Shown here piece by piece: positions 47,711 to 61,029 of a DNA stretch of 64,000 nt; position 1 is the first letter of the stretch, and each line of letters starts with the position of its first letter. The notes below the pieces were generated by a model that had not been told where the DNA came from, did not search any database, and saw nothing but the letters and a program-made list of their open reading frames with translations. The position numbers and the translations under genes were made by a program. This DNA comes from Nissolia schottii (Eukaryota; Streptophyta; Magnoliopsida; Fabales; Fabaceae): the NCBI GenBank assembly GCA_003254905.1, contig QANU01011207.1, forward strand, positions 1,290,716 through 1,354,715, given 5' to 3'.

Positions 47711-50700
47711 TCCCAAAATCTGTATTTTTCAATTCTCACTCATCTTTAATTTCAGCTAAATTTCATAAACAATAAACCAAACCCAGCAAATCAAACTGTA
47801 TTTATTACCCTCTCAACACACCAAGATACACCATATAGCTACAACCAAGCAACAAATTAACAAAAATAAAATAATAATAATAATAATAATAAATCAGCAA
47901 TCAAACCCTACTAAACTCACAAGCTCTAGAAGCTAAGAAGGACTTCTAGAACAGTTCCAGGGCATCTGAACACTTGCAACCTCCTTTTAACTTTATTTTT
48001 CTCAGATGCTCAATTACACACGAACACATGGTAAGTGGGGGCATAGATAATTGAATGCTTTTTTCTGCAAAAGAATATACTACTTGACCAACTAGCACAA
48101 CCCACCAGTCAATCAAGCACAAAGGAGAACGTTTGGTTGAGCATAAAGCTCAAAGCTTTTTCCAATTCTAACCTTGACCCAGTTCAAGTATTGAGCTATA
48201 TGCTTCACGTTCAGCACCATAACAAGCTTCCAACCAAAAATCACAGCGAAACTGAAAACCCAGACGGAAAATCACCATGGAATCACAATCACCATGTTCA
48301 CCAATCATGCCATTGCCACTTTGCTTCAACCCAAGCAGAAGGAAAAAAAATGAAAAAAAAGAAGTTTGATTTGTTTTTTTTGGATGGGTTTGAGGTGGTT
48401 GTCGTTTTGGACAAGGAAGTGGTTTGATTTCAGTGTGTGAAACATTACAGCAACGAAGTTGGGTTACGAAAGAAACCCAATAGAATCCCACTACAAAAAT
48501 GTCATTTTATTTTGTGTGAATATGACCTCTTTTTTCATTATTCTACGGAGGAAAAATTCTCCATGAAAAAATATATAATAAACAGAAAAGCTAAAAATTG
48601 AAATTAATTAGCCAAAGATAACAAGTATAAAGAATTTCCACTGTTTAATTAGTTTATTTTATTTAAATAATTATTTAATTTGTGAGTGTAATAATTAAAT
48701 TATATTTATTGATGTGTTGATAAATGATTAAATAAATGTAAAGTTCTATTACAGTATTGGTGATAAAAAAATTTAAATATATTCATTTAAGGATGATAAA
48801 TAAAGAATATTTTTCAAATAATGTATCAATTTATAAATGAATCAACTTGTGTAAATGAAAAAATAATAGTATAATCACGATCATTGTATAAGAAATTGTT
48901 AACTCGAGTTTTTATTACAAGGGTAAGTTAAGAAGTAGTTGAATAATTTATTTTCTCGGTAGAAGTAGTTGAATAATTTAAAATATCAATAGTCTGATAC
49001 AGTTTTTTAAAAGGGTACTTTACATTAGATATTTTTTGTATTAAAAAAATAAAAAATAAAGGGCGTGGGACATGGCCCTTTAATTGTGGGGGTAATCTAA
49101 TTGACTAATGTATACATCAAGAGAGCTTTGTTGGCTATAGTTCCTACGTCCACGCTAGTCAAAGGAGAAAGATAGTTTTGTTTTGTGTGTTTCTTTTAGA
49201 CTATTCAGCAATTTTGATCAATTATTATAATTTGTCAAATAAATTTATTAATTAGTAGTATAACAAATTAAATTTGAAGAGAAAAAAAATGTTAGGGAGC
49301 ANAATGATGGCCACGAGTATCTCATGGCACAAAATTATTTTAATGCACACTTTATCCGCAGAGGCACGTGCCATCAGGATGGGTGTAATCATATTATATA
49401 CTTGATGCATGGCGAAGATTATGCAAGGTAATTTATCATATATAAATATAAATAATCAACATATATGAATTTAATATCTTACGTGACAAAATAAATTTAT
49501 AAAATTAAAAGGAAAAAAAAGCATCTATATGATGTTACTTTAAGATATGAAAATGTTGTTTTATTAAAAATACATATAAAGATAATAATTCTACATGTTA
49601 CATTACATATATAGAAGTGCTTCTTAAAAAAGTGAATTAATGTAAAAGAAACAAAGCATGTTGCCTCTAAAATTAGTAATAAGACCTTGACCTATAAGGG
49701 AGATTTCGAATACGTCATCTCATTTGACTAACATCAGATATAAGCAAATTATAGAATGCCACTATATATAATTGTGTTTACATTGAATCCTTATCGGTTA
49801 AGTTACTAACGATAGGAGGTTCGAGAAATCAATATCTTGAAAATGACTTTTATTTGATACCAATTGTTCCAAGTTCATTATAACATATACATAATATTTA
49901 TTAATTTAATTTAATATCATGGAGTTTCTTACCTTTGATTATTGCAGTTTTCTGCTAAGAATTCTTTTTGTCCCTGCAGCTATATATACTTGGGGCAACC
50001 ATTTAATTATATAACTCTCTGCTAAGTAATTTTTGGGATTTTTTTGGGAAACTTAGAAAACACACTTTAGTTAATTGTTCTTATCCAAGAAACTTCGACT
50101 GATTAAATTGGTTATACAAATTAAACTATTGCATATATTTATCTTACGTGCATGATTGTACTTGACACTGTTCAACAACCTCCAAATGGTTTATTGGTGT
50201 ATATAATAGACAGTAATTGTACTACTTAATTACGTCTATTAGTATATGAGCTGTGAAAGCCTGGCCAAATGCCAAATTTTTAGTTCAAAACTTAGCTCTA
50301 TTTTCTTACATTTATTTTATTAAGTTCTCAAATCATACAATGACATGTGCAGATTTTTTTATAATTTAGTAAAGCTCACTAACAAAGTTGTTAAAAAAAT
50401 GTGCATGTATCATTAAGTGATTGGATAACTTGAAGGAATAGATGTATGAAAATGGAGGTGAGTTATAGACGCTATTTCATTTATGGGCCATGCTCATTCA
50501 TGCTATCATATTGGGCTCTAATGGTATTTGAGGCCTGTAAACCCACATAAATGGGCCCTTGTTATTGGATTGCTGTTTGTTTGGCATTGTATTTGGGCCC
50601 TTAGTTTTGTGATTGGGGTGATAGCGACGAGAGATTCAGCGGTTTACATGGAAAGATATCGATTATATAGAATAACTCACTTAAATAATTAATAATCCAC

Positions 50701-51118
50701 ACTTCTATAATTGAAGGACAGTTTCTTTAAATTTATGTTGCTTGCAACTTAATTAATTACAATCTACCGATTCATTGAACAATAGTTTCTTAAAAGAAAT
50801 ACAACTCAATCAAAAGAAAATTTATTAGAAATATTGGCAATGTCTATAATTTACTTAAACGAAATAAAATGATAAAACTACTTCATTCAAGAATAAGTAT
50901 CATATCATATCATTCTAACAATTAAATTCTCATAAATATATAATTTCGGGTCTTTACAATTTTTTTTTTCCATTTCTTAATTACACACCTCCTAAAAATA
51001 CATACTAATCAATAGTCATAGTTTACACTAGACAAATCTTAATCACTCTGTACATATAGTTCATACATACATGTAAATGTACCTCTCTCTCTCTATATAT
51101 ATATATATTCCAAAGTCC
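47711..51118. other. Promoter side of UGT80 and long AT-rich spacer
   Basis: 47711-48490 is likely leader and promoter of the UGT80 gene, with an AATAAT run at about 47870-47893. Frames on both strands at 48137-48491 have no known similarity. The rest to 51118 is AT-rich. One base (49302) is undetermined (n). 50480-50610 has several GGGCC/GGGCT words but no adjacent gene. Confidence 0.45.
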
Positions 51119-52223
51119 TTATGCACATGATTTTGTCATTTCCTCAATAACCAAACCTCTAGCTCGGTTAATTGTCATAAGGCACAAGCACACTTGCTCC
51201 TCAAGCTCCTCCACTTGTTTCCTAAACCCATAATCACCTCTCTTAAGCTCCTTCACAATTTCCACAGATAACTTTTCCCCTTTTCTTTCCAAACAGAACA
51301 TCACCATTGCCCTGTTATGCTCAATTTCATCACAAATCCTAGCCACAAGGCTACTCATTGTATCAAAGTCCCTATTCAATATGTAAGTCAACTTTGCAGC
51401 CATATCAATTTGATCAAACACTCGTCTTAGAAATCCAATTCTTGAAAAGAATTTCAACTTTTGAAGCTTCTTAATTAGGCTCTTACATGGGAAGGTTATA
51501 ATTGCTGGCCCCATGATTAGTGGTGTTAATGTGTGTGCTGCTATGATTATTGTTGTGATTGCCGCTAATCCAAATGCTGCTGTGACACAAATCCCTGATG
51601 TCTTTTCCATACACTTTATGAACTTGATTTTCCTTCCTACCCTTTTTCTCATTGTGTTCAAAAGTTGCAACATTGATGAGTGCTTTTCACTAATGATCTT
51701 GAAGTCTTCACCTTTGACAAGGCTTGAAAATGGGTTAGTAATTGTGGAGATGAATGAGTTGAGCTCAATTGTGATTGAATTGAGATTCTTTTGAGGGCTA
51801 TTTTCATCATCCATGATTTCAATTGCTCTTTGAATGAAGTCTTGATTGGAATTGACTTGGTTTGTGATCTTGAGAATGTGGGTGCAAATGTGTGAGGCCT
51901 CAGCACTTATGTCAAAGTAACTTAGCATAAGATTCTTCACCTTTGGTTTATTTGTGAAGGTTAATGATGTGTTAAGAATTGAATGTATGGTTTCTTGGTC
52001 AGGTTCAAGGAGGATTTCAGAGAGTTTGTTATTGTTGTTGGAATAAATTGAAGGTTGCTTTGCAAGTAATTGGTGAGCTTTGTTGAAGAAATCAGAATAG
52101 GATTTTGTCCTTAAAGCACATTGGTATTCCTCATGGAAGTTGGTGCTTTTTTGTGCATCACTTAGTTCATTCACATTCACACCTGAAATTAATTAGAAAT
52201 ATGTATAATATGTCAATTAAATG

Positions 52224-52254
<31 letters not shown>

Positions 52255-52691
52255 GTATCATGCATAGAGGCTTATTTCAGAATGATATATGATATCAAAT
52301 AAGATATTAAATTAGTTAATTACATTGTCTGACTGAAAAAATAAAGAAAAGTACCACGTTGAGTTTTGTTAACGTATCACTCATTACATAACCTTTACCT
52401 TAGATAAACCAAAAATAAAGGTACTTAATATGTTTTCAAATCCTTGTTCATATGCTATTCACCATCATCTCAAATAGGGGCAAAAATAGGAAGACAACAC
52501 ATGGTTTTGGACAAAATATATACACAAGCTTGTTTTGTAAAATGTCAGCCTTATAACCTGAATATATACAATTTAAATCTTCAAGAATTTCAAAATTGCG
52601 ATGACATTAATGATAATATAGCCAAATGAATGAAAAAGGTGAAGGCATATAAGAACAACATACCTTGTCTGGATCTTAATTTTGGCCACAT
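51119..52691 (-). CDS. UPF0496 / DUF677 family protein (At14a-like)
   Basis: Two exons: 52691-52664 (28 nt, MWPKLRSRQ plus one base) and 52182-51119, joined across a GT-AG intron to give 363 codons ending in TGA... the stop lies at 51119-51121. The large exon alone would lack an ATG, since the frame opens at GTG codons, so the tiny first exon supplies the start. The N-terminal third is helical (YQCALRTKSYSDFF), and the middle carries two hydrophobic segments (GICVTAAFGLAAITTIIIAA and a following LTPLIMGPAIITF). The C-terminus is a helical bundle with coiled-coil character (KQVEELEEQVCLCL). This is the UPF0496 layout, a plant family related to At14a, membrane-associated proteins of poorly known role. 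A TATATATATAGG block at about 52876 could serve as TATA box. Confidence 0.88.
52225..52252. repeat. (TA)n microsatellite in the UPF0496 intron
   Basis: Uninterrupted TA run in the only intron of the UPF0496 gene. Confidence 0.9.
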
Positions 52692-52954
52692 ATTGGTTGA
52701 TGATCCTATGGACAAACTTGATGTTGAAAAGCTAATTAAGAAAGGGGAACTCTAATAATTATATGAACAAACTTTGGTTCTCAATATCACTTTGGACCTA
52801 TAACATATGTATCATACAGATTCAAACTTTCCTTGCAACTTTCTATGTAATGTCTGTTGAAGTTGATATTGCTTTATATATATAGGCCTCTCATGGTTCG
52901 TTACAAGAATTCAAGGTTAAGCTTCTTTTTTATATAAATGCTTTAATTTCCTTA

Positions 52955-53006
<52 letters not shown>

Positions 53007-53007
53007 C
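52955..53007. repeat. (TA)n(CA)n(TA)n compound microsatellite
   Basis: TA run, CA run and TA run in direct succession upstream of the UPF0496 gene. Confidence 0.9.
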
Positions 53008-53400
53008 ATATATTAGGCTTTTCCTGAGTTGTTTTCAGGCTTTTATTGCTGAAATCACTGGATACCCCATTTTTCTCCTGAGAGCTTTGCTTGTCTTAAA
53101 TCCATTTTAATTACTTTTTCTTTTCAATTTTATATATGTTTTGTGTCCTCATTTTTAGTTACATAGATTTGCAAGCTTTGCACCACTGGCAAGTGTAAAT
53201 AATGTGGGCTGGGAGATATTTCTTCCTGGAGAATAAAATAAAATGTCTATGTGAAATTACCGTTATACCCTTCCATTTTTTTCAGTTATAATAAATCGCT
53301 TATAATTATCTGTGTAAACTTATATATGTAACACTGATATTTGTAAACTAAAACATTTTACATTATGAGTTTAAGTTAACATTGACAAACTAATACAAGT

Positions 53401-53480
53401 TTAGTATGGTAGGTTGGTCCTCTTCCTAAAGGGTCTCGGGTTTGAGACCCGAGAAACAAAAAAATTGTGTCAAGAGAGAC
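53401..53480 (+). repeat. SINE-like fragment with B-box
   Basis: GTTGGTCCTCTTCCTAAAGG followed by CTCGGGTTTGAGACCCGAG resembles the B-box arm of a tRNA-derived SINE. The palindromic CTCGGGTTTGAGACCCGAG could form the T-arm-like stem. Downstream are AAACAAAAAAATTGTGTC and no clear poly-A end. Confidence 0.4.
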
Positions 53481-56400
53481 ATCAACAATATCTCAAGCTA
53501 AATTAGTTAGTTTCATTAGTATTGACTAGTGCAACGAACAAAAAAAATACTGACAAATGATTATATATATACCATGATTTTTTTTATATTGAAATTTGAA
53601 CTTATGACGTGCAGAGTATGCAAACCCTTCACCGCTAGCTCGATCTAATGACTTTAAATATATATAAAAAAAAGAGTCATAAATCATCAGGCGTTTATAA
53701 GAAAAATTAATATAATGCAACTGAATTTGCATGAGCAATAATATAATGCAAGTTCATATAATTAATGTTTTGTGATTTTTTGGAAGAGAGAAAAATTAAA
53801 GAAATAAGGAACTATAAAATTATAGGTTTATGGCTTTACCTCTTGATCAATGCATGGCCCATCTTTAGCTATTGCAAAATCAGCCTAAATTAATCAATCA
53901 ATCTGTGAACAGGAGTTTTTCGATATGTTTTTTTTGTCTTATTACAAATACAAGCAAATGTGTTGGCCCCAAGCATATATATATATATAGCTTAAGGGAA
54001 AATACAAAATGTCCTAACTTGATACTATAGTTCATGACCTTATACATAGTTCATCATTAATCAATGATTAATTCCTTTTGAGTTTGAATCTCCTTTTGTG
54101 TGTTACATTAATTGATTATCACATTATTATTGTCTTTATTGTGAGCATGGACCTCTCTAATCATATATGTTACGCATTCGCCAATTGAAGTAGACCATAT
54201 ATAATAGAAATAGAATAGTCATGTTATATAATTAAGCACAAACCTAGGTAGCTAAATTTGAGAAACCAACAAGTTTTATATACCTAGTTCTTTGAGCAGG
54301 TGATCAATTATGAACATTCTAAAAGAGGAAAAGAAGCATAAAGGAAGGTCGTATTTAGTTACATTAGATCTTTTCGTGGATACATTAGATCTTATCATTA
54401 CCAAATATCAATTGTGATATTTCCATGGCATGTATTGATTACAAAAAGGTTTGAATGAAAAGAGTCAAACAATAACAGTCAACTAATTAATGCTGCTAAC
54501 TAAGTTTGCCATTATGCCATTATCTACCATACAATAGAAGGGACAGTCAAGTTTAATTGTTATTTAGTATCCAATTTTATTTTTATTTTTATCATTATAG
54601 TTTAGCAATTTTTTAATATTCTACTAGTAATTTTAAGACAGACACTACAGAGTGTTTGCAACCGCCAACGCTAGTTGCAATAAAAGGGAGGAGAATTATG
54701 GAAACTTATTGTGTTGTTTTAGGCTTTTCACTTACACAATCGGAAATATCCATCATTTCCTTCTCCTTTTACAGAACCCTCTTTTTATACCATGAATAAA
54801 AATAATTAAAAATAATTATAAGTAATGAAATTTGGTATCATTGAAGATATTTAGAAAATTAGGCATCGCTTAGAAGGAGCTAGTTAGGAACATATAATAT
54901 AATTTATGTTAAATTTGTCCATCAAAACCTCTCTTCACTTTTTATTTTATATTTTCCTTTCTGTATTTGGTATCAGTTTCTTTCTCTAGTTGACAAGGAG
55001 AGACAAAAATAATATATAATAATAAATAAGAAAAGTAATTAAAAATAAAAAGAAAAAAAATGTCCAACACAGTAAAGAGGGTACGTGGAGCCTCCACAAA
55101 GTGACAAGTCACCAATTGAGTAAACAACATTAGTCATGCATAGAAGCAACCCCTTTTTGTGGAGGGTTCCTCCGTACTCAAGATACTCAATTCTCATAGG
55201 GAGGAGAGAAGTTGATGATTCCTTAAGAGGGGTTGATTCCTTGTGAGGAATAAAGAGAAATAAAAATAATGAAAATAGAAAAAGAAACTGTATATTTATG
55301 TATATGCGTGGAGAGTTCAATTTGTGATGAGGGGTTTTAGGCATATTACAGGTGGAGTCCATGCATGCCTAATGTGCCTTCATCCACATCCACATCCACA
55401 TGCATCACTTTGCCTTAATTTCTCTCCCAATGTGTGTAACGTCATTGATTTTTGTGTATTAGGAGGGCAATACTATGATGTATGGGACACGTAGAATACA
55501 AGATATTTTTGTTTGTTTGTCATATAATAGGGATTTAATTTGTACCCTCACTTGTTTGGACTCAATCATTTCTTTCCCTTAATTAATTTTAGCTCTGGTT
55601 AATCATTTTCCCCTTAACTTGATCATGGTTTTATCGTCTTACATTAATGGTTTTAAGTTTCATTACTCAAGGCAATGCGTGCTGCTTACCAAGCCACCGA
55701 CCGACCCATAACACTTACAAAGTAGAGATAAAAAGGTACATTATTCACATTATGTGTATATCAAAAGTCATTCGTATCAAGAAAAATGGTGTAGAAGATG
55801 ACCAAGAACTTAAATGTCATAATTTTAAGGCACAATTAGATTAATATTTGCCTCCATACGTAGTTGTTAAGAGTTGATGATAATACTCTTTTAAAATATA
55901 ATAAAACTTTTTATATATCTTTGTTTAGCAATAACAAGAGATTTCTTTACTCTCTTTGAACTTAAAGAAAAAAAAAATTGAACAACAATTGACTGTTGAT
56001 AATGAAAAATATTTATAGGTAATGAAAATATGCAGTTCAACTATTGCATCTTCATCAAAATGTTGTATCTCAAAAAAAAAAAAAAACACATGAAGCATCA
56101 CAACTACTAACTTTGTGAATCTTTATGAGTGCAAGAGCTGCTGTTGGAGAATGTGTTTCATGGTTCATGAAGCCATGACTCAATTCCAATTATGCACTAT
56201 AATCTATTTCCTTTAAATAATTATTACAAATAAACTAATATATATATACATATATATATACATATATATATCTATATATATATATATACACCATACTATC
56301 AAGCAATAAAATATAAACTTATGATTAATTTCATAGCATGTAACACATAACGAGAAACTTATGGCTCGAGGGACGTTCTTCCCCTTGCGCATTAAAGAAT

Positions 56401-57492
56401 GAAATGTACATTACACTGTAATAGGGTAAATGAGAAAAGTTGTAAGTTATCTATATTCATAACGTGTGAGAAATTGTTTCAACTCATTTATTATCTAATC
56501 AGATGAAATTTAATAAAGTATGATACGAGCACAAGAGTATCATTAGAAGAATCACACTCTAAAAATTAGTTATTAGAGTGAGAGAGTTCAAACTCTTATA
56601 AAGATTTATGATGATACTTTTTTAATGTAAAACTTGTAATAATATAAGTCTTATTAAAGTCTCTTTTAATAGTGAATGATAAATGAATTGATATTATATC
56701 TAAATTTACATAAGTACTTACCTGAGTACCATGAGTAACATTTCTCAAAGTAGAGTGACATTATTGATTTCTCATCACCCAAGGAGAAGGTCTTTGGAAT
56801 TGAGAAAAAAGAGAATGAAAACAATTGACTGTAATATTCAGACAATCACAATTCACAACACTAATCATTTTAGAATAATAATCACCACGTATCAGCCACC
56901 AATTTCTCCAAATCATTCTATTTCTTCTCAATATTTGGCCTATTCTTTTCATGACAAATTTTTCATAAAGTTAGTCATACCACCTTTTTTACTGTGTACC
57001 GTAATAATAATATAACATCACACCATCCCCAACACACACAAATGCATGGTTGTGGATGAAATGAATAGGATTATATCAAATACTAAAAAAAAAATATTTC
57101 AGCCGCTATGCTATTTAGAATCATTTTATTTTATATAAGATAATATGTTAATTCATATTTTATTTATTATTAAATAAAATTATAATAAAACTCACACCGT
57201 CATGGAGTCGTCATAAATAAAATAATATATTTCTTTGGCATTGGTTAGTAATAAGAGTGGCACATTTTCATGCAATAATAATTTCTCTTTCTTTTTGAGA
57301 TACCAATTAAAACTCTCTTGCCTCATCAAAAGGCAGACACATTTTCCCCACAAACAGAGGGTTTTCCAAATACTTTTTCTTTTGCCCAGCCCATGATTAA
57401 TAGCCAGAGTGAAAGGCAGAGAGAGTTGCATTACATACAACATAGAATTGCTACAAAGAAAGAAAAAGAAACAAAGCATTGATCATAACACA
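53481..57492. other. AT-rich intergenic DNA
   Basis: Both strands contain only short frames. A slightly GC-richer stretch at 55075-55250 was checked for a hairpin or coding exon without a convincing result. TA-rich microsatellites lie at 53970-53990 and 56238-56290. The final ~100 bp should be the 5' UTR of the AGP-like gene. Confidence 0.45.
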
Positions 57493-58284
57493 ATGTCCTT
57501 TCCCATTTTCATTTCCTCTCTAATTATCCTACCCTTAGTACTACTGTTTCAGTCTTCAGCTCCAATAGCAGCACCGATATCTCCTTCCTCTGGTGGAGAA
57601 TTGCCATCAACATCATCATCCCCATGGCCTGTGTCCCGTCCTCCTCACCAGCAAGCAGCATCAGCTTCACCGGTGACAGTTCCTGCATTGGCACCTTATG
57701 ATGCCTTTGATGGCATGCCCTTCATTAACACCAACCCTTCAGTACTTCCTCTTCCTTCTTCTACTTCTGAAGCTGACTCTCCAATCCTAAATCCTCTTCC
57801 TGTCTCTGCCTCTAACCATCATCATCAACAACAACAGGTTCGGTTCCTCTCCTCTCTCTTTCTATGTATATCCATTTATTAAACTAAGACTAATTAGATT
57901 ATATGTACTGAAAATTTATTATAGACAATGTCTTGGCCTTGTGGTTAAGTTAGTGCACATTAATTAATTATGTGATATATTAGCAAGGGCCCAAATAATT
58001 GTGCTTGCTTTTTTACTCTACAACATAAATGTGTTTATTATTATTCAGACATAAGTTATTACTCCTTCCTCCTTCCTCCTTCCGTTCACTTATAAATATG
58101 TCATTTTAACTAAAATAATTTGCTTCTGAATATGTTAATTTAGTCAAAGTGACATTTTTTTTTCAATTTTTATTTGGTGGAGTTATGTTGTGTTGCGGGT
58201 GGGTGGATGCAGGTGATGATTGGATCTTATGGATTTCTGATGGCAGTGCACTCAATTACTATTACTTTACTGCTCCTCTTGTAA
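57493..58284 (+). CDS. Small secreted Pro/Ser-rich AGP-like protein
   Basis: Two exons: 57493-57837 and 58213-58284, with a GT-AG intron and phase 0. The product is 138 residues. It starts with a clear signal peptide (MSFPIFISSLIILPLVLLFQ, cut near SSAPIA), followed by a Pro/Ser/Ala-rich region with AP, SP and TP dipeptides suited to arabinogalactan O-glycosylation. Then comes a conserved-looking core (PYDAFDGMPFINTNPSVLPL), a His/Gln run at the exon junction, and a C-terminal hydrophobic stretch ending in LLLLL. Signal peptide, hydrophobic tail and Pro/Ser region are the layout of GPI-anchored arabinogalactan-type proteins. I do not recognise a specific subfamily. The TAA comes directly after the hydrophobic tail, as in GPI precursors. 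Confidence 0.72.
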
Positions 58285-58612
58285 GGAGAGGGAGGCACAG
58301 AGAATTGGGGGCAGGGTAATCTGTGTGTGATTGAGTCTACTCTCTAATGCACCCTTTTGAAGTGTTATTGATAATTACACAATTAATGTATTATTACTAA
58401 GATATGCTCTCTAATTACATTTCTACTACTTTGTGGAGTAATCGTTAGCACATTTTTTCCCTTTCATCAGATTTGGAGCCCATTTGCTTTAATTTGTTCT
58501 TGTAATAATTCTCCCACCCACCCTAAGCCACCTTTGTGTACTACTACTACTACTAATAATAATATGGGTACATTTTTGTTTTTGGGCCTCCAACACCTAA
58601 TTAAGCACCATA

Positions 58613-61024
58613 TGTTAAGAAGAAAGGGAAGAAGAGAAGAGAGAAAAGAGCGAACAGAGCAGAGCAGAGGAGAATAGGGAGTGAAGGTAAGATTTGTATT
58701 ATTCATTCCATGTCTTGTTCATCATTTACATTTAGTTATATACTGAATTTCCCTCCCCTCAGTTAGCTTAACTGCTTATGGGCAGTTGTAACTAACTCCC
58801 AACTAATTCTAACTGACTACAAACTAACCGCATGTATCATATCCCCCCTTAAGAACTTCCTTGTCCTCAAGGAATAGCTGTAAAATCAAAAGCAGGAAAC
58901 ATCTTCTGTAGCTCATAGAGAGTTTCCCATGTAGCTTCCTCTTCCAATTCCCCACGCCACTGAACCAGCACCTTCGTAACAGCCTGATGGTGTCGCTAGA
59001 CCATGCGGCATTGCAGAACCTTCAGTGGTTCTCTAGGTGAGTCCAGGTGGCCTCATTCCTGAGGTAAAGCACGGAGCTGAATGTTAAGGTCCTCAAATAT
59101 ATCTTGAAATTCTTCCAATAGTGTAGCTTTATGCTCCTCTATTTGACTGTTATTCCCCTCCTCAGCCACCAATGAGCAACATAGCATACTGTCAGCACAA
59201 GGCAATAATTGCAGCATGTAGCAATATTTCTCTTCCACCAAAATTTGGTTCAACTTGGCAGCATTCACCAATTTATTAGTTGTCCCCTTTACAGCACTGA
59301 GCTATACCTTAGCATTGCCCATGTAAAATTCCATTATCAAGTTTTTAAAATCCCAAGATATAGTGCCCCACTATTTCAACCATTGTATTCTTAATATAAG
59401 ATCACAACTACTTAATGGAATAGCAATAGCAGAAGTATGAAAGTCACACCCTTGCATTTTCCATTGAATACCTTCACAGCATCCAATTCCTGAAATTAGG
59501 TCTCCATTTGCTACTGTAATTTGGACTGGAGCCATGGGTTTCAATTGGCCTATTCCTTCCTTACATAATTTGTCATTGATAAAAGTATGAATGCTTCATG
59601 TGTCAATCAGCACAAAGATTCTCCTCCTCCCAATCCACCCTGTCAATCTCATCATAGGGTATGTGGAATCCCCATGAATAACATTTAAGGAAACTGTAGG
59701 GTCTCCTTCCACCATAAAGCTTCCTCCCTCACACTCACTGCTGAAAGTAGAATCAGCCTCCTCTTGCCCTTGGTTCCCCCCTTCCTCATCCACTTCCATA
59801 AAGAAAACTTGGATTTTCTTTCGTTGAGGGCAATCATGATTAGGGGAATATTTTTCATGGCAAAACTAGCATAAATTCCTTGCCCTGCGTTCATCCATTT
59901 CTTTAGGAGTTAACTTCCTTGAAATGTGTAGTTTGGCTTTCCAAGAATGCTCTTCTGTTCCCCTTCTGTAGGCATCTTCTTTTCCCTTAGGTCACCCTTC
60001 TTCTCAAGAGGAGATAAACCTCCTCTCTTATCTTGTCATCCTCCCAACGTACCTTTGAAATTGTCGTTGTTGCGCTTTTGCAGCAATGCTAAGCTTCGCT
60101 CTTGCATTGCAACCTTGCAATTCTGGTTTCCTCTAACAAAGTCCCGGGAGCAAACAGCTTAACTCCATTGCTGAATTTAGAATTGAGTCCCCCTATGAAA
60201 CATTGTAACTTTTGGTACTCATTCAAATCAGTGCGGCATACCAAATTATCAAATGCCTCTTGATACTCCTCAAGACTCCCATTCTATACCAATCTCTTGA
60301 GTTCCTCCATGGGCGTATCATATTCAGTGCCAAACCTGACCTAGATAGCTTCTGATAATTCGCGCCATGCTAGCCTTCCTTCCCTCCCATGTTCCAGGTT
60401 TTGAAACCAACAAAAGGAAGCTTCATCTAGCGCAATGCTAACCACCAGGACTTTCTGCCCTTCTAGTGTTCCATCCACCGCGAAGAATCTTTCGCACTTC
60501 GCAACCCACGAACAAATGTCGTTGCGGCAGAACATCAGAAAATTGAGTCGAGTTAACCAGGTAGTGACGTGATAGTCACCTTTGTTTCCTCCCCTGTGTC
60601 GCCACGTCATTCCAAGCTCCGTGAACTGCAACCCTAGCCCTCGCATCACTTCTTGGAGGTCGTTATACTGCATCTCGAACCGTTGCTCCAGCGCGCTCAA
60701 TTGCGGATCAATTGCCGCCATGATCCGCTCCTCTGTTTCATGTATCGCCGTCTGCAACTGCGTTGCTTCCGCCATAGGAGGATCGAACAACTCTGATACC
60801 AATGTTAAGAAGAAAAGGAAGAAGAGAAGAAAGAAAAGAGAGAATAGAGCAGAGGAGAATAGGGAGTGAAGGTGAGATCTGTATTATTCATTCCATGCCT
60901 TGTTCATCATTTACATTCAGTTATATACTGAATTTTCCTCCCCTCAATTAGCTTAACTGCTTATGGGCTGTTGTAACTAACTCCCAACTAATTCTAACTG
61001 ACTACAAACTAACCACATGTATCA
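58613..61024 (-). mobile_element. Internally deleted Ty3/gypsy LTR retrotransposon
   Basis: The element lies on the minus strand. 5' LTR 60803-61024 (222 bp) and 3' LTR 58613-58839 (227 bp) are highly similar; both read TGTTAAGAAG...ATGTATCA on the plus strand. A 5-bp duplication CCATA flanks it (58608-58612 and 61025-61029). A primer-binding site TGGTATCAGAG (60791-60801, complementary to initiator Met tRNA) follows the 5' LTR, and a polypurine tract AAGGGGGGAT (58841-58850) precedes the 3' LTR. The interior has gag, a zinc-knuckle-like CFCHEKYSPNHDC region (~59860) and a protease-type RLTGWIGRRRIFVLIDT (~59600). A linker follows at 59053-59271, then a short pol 3' end (VLVQWRGELEEEATWETLYE, ~58915-58975). 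Reverse transcriptase, RNase H and integrase core are absent. Confidence 0.92.
60341..60775 (-). pseudogene. Gag remnant of the gypsy element
   Basis: From the ATG at 60773-60775 (MAEATQ), an open frame of 144 codons carries gypsy gag hallmarks: a coiled N-terminal segment (DPQLSALEQRFEMQYNDLQE), then WVAKCERFFAVDGT and VLVVSIALDEASFCWFQNLE. It stops early compared with full gag. The coding continuation in other frames around 59830-60340 is damaged. An element protein without RT or IN cannot move by itself. Confidence 0.8.
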
Positions 61025-61029
61025 CCATA

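Noticed and set aside
53440..53460. tRNA gene
   Set aside because: Only a T-arm-like palindrome is present; no acceptor stem or anticodon arm can be drawn, so it was kept as SINE-like.
55039..55362. 107-codon minus frame and a possible miRNA hairpin in a GC-richer patch
   Set aside because: No stable complementary arm or known miRNA word was found, and the frame has no recognisable protein similarity.
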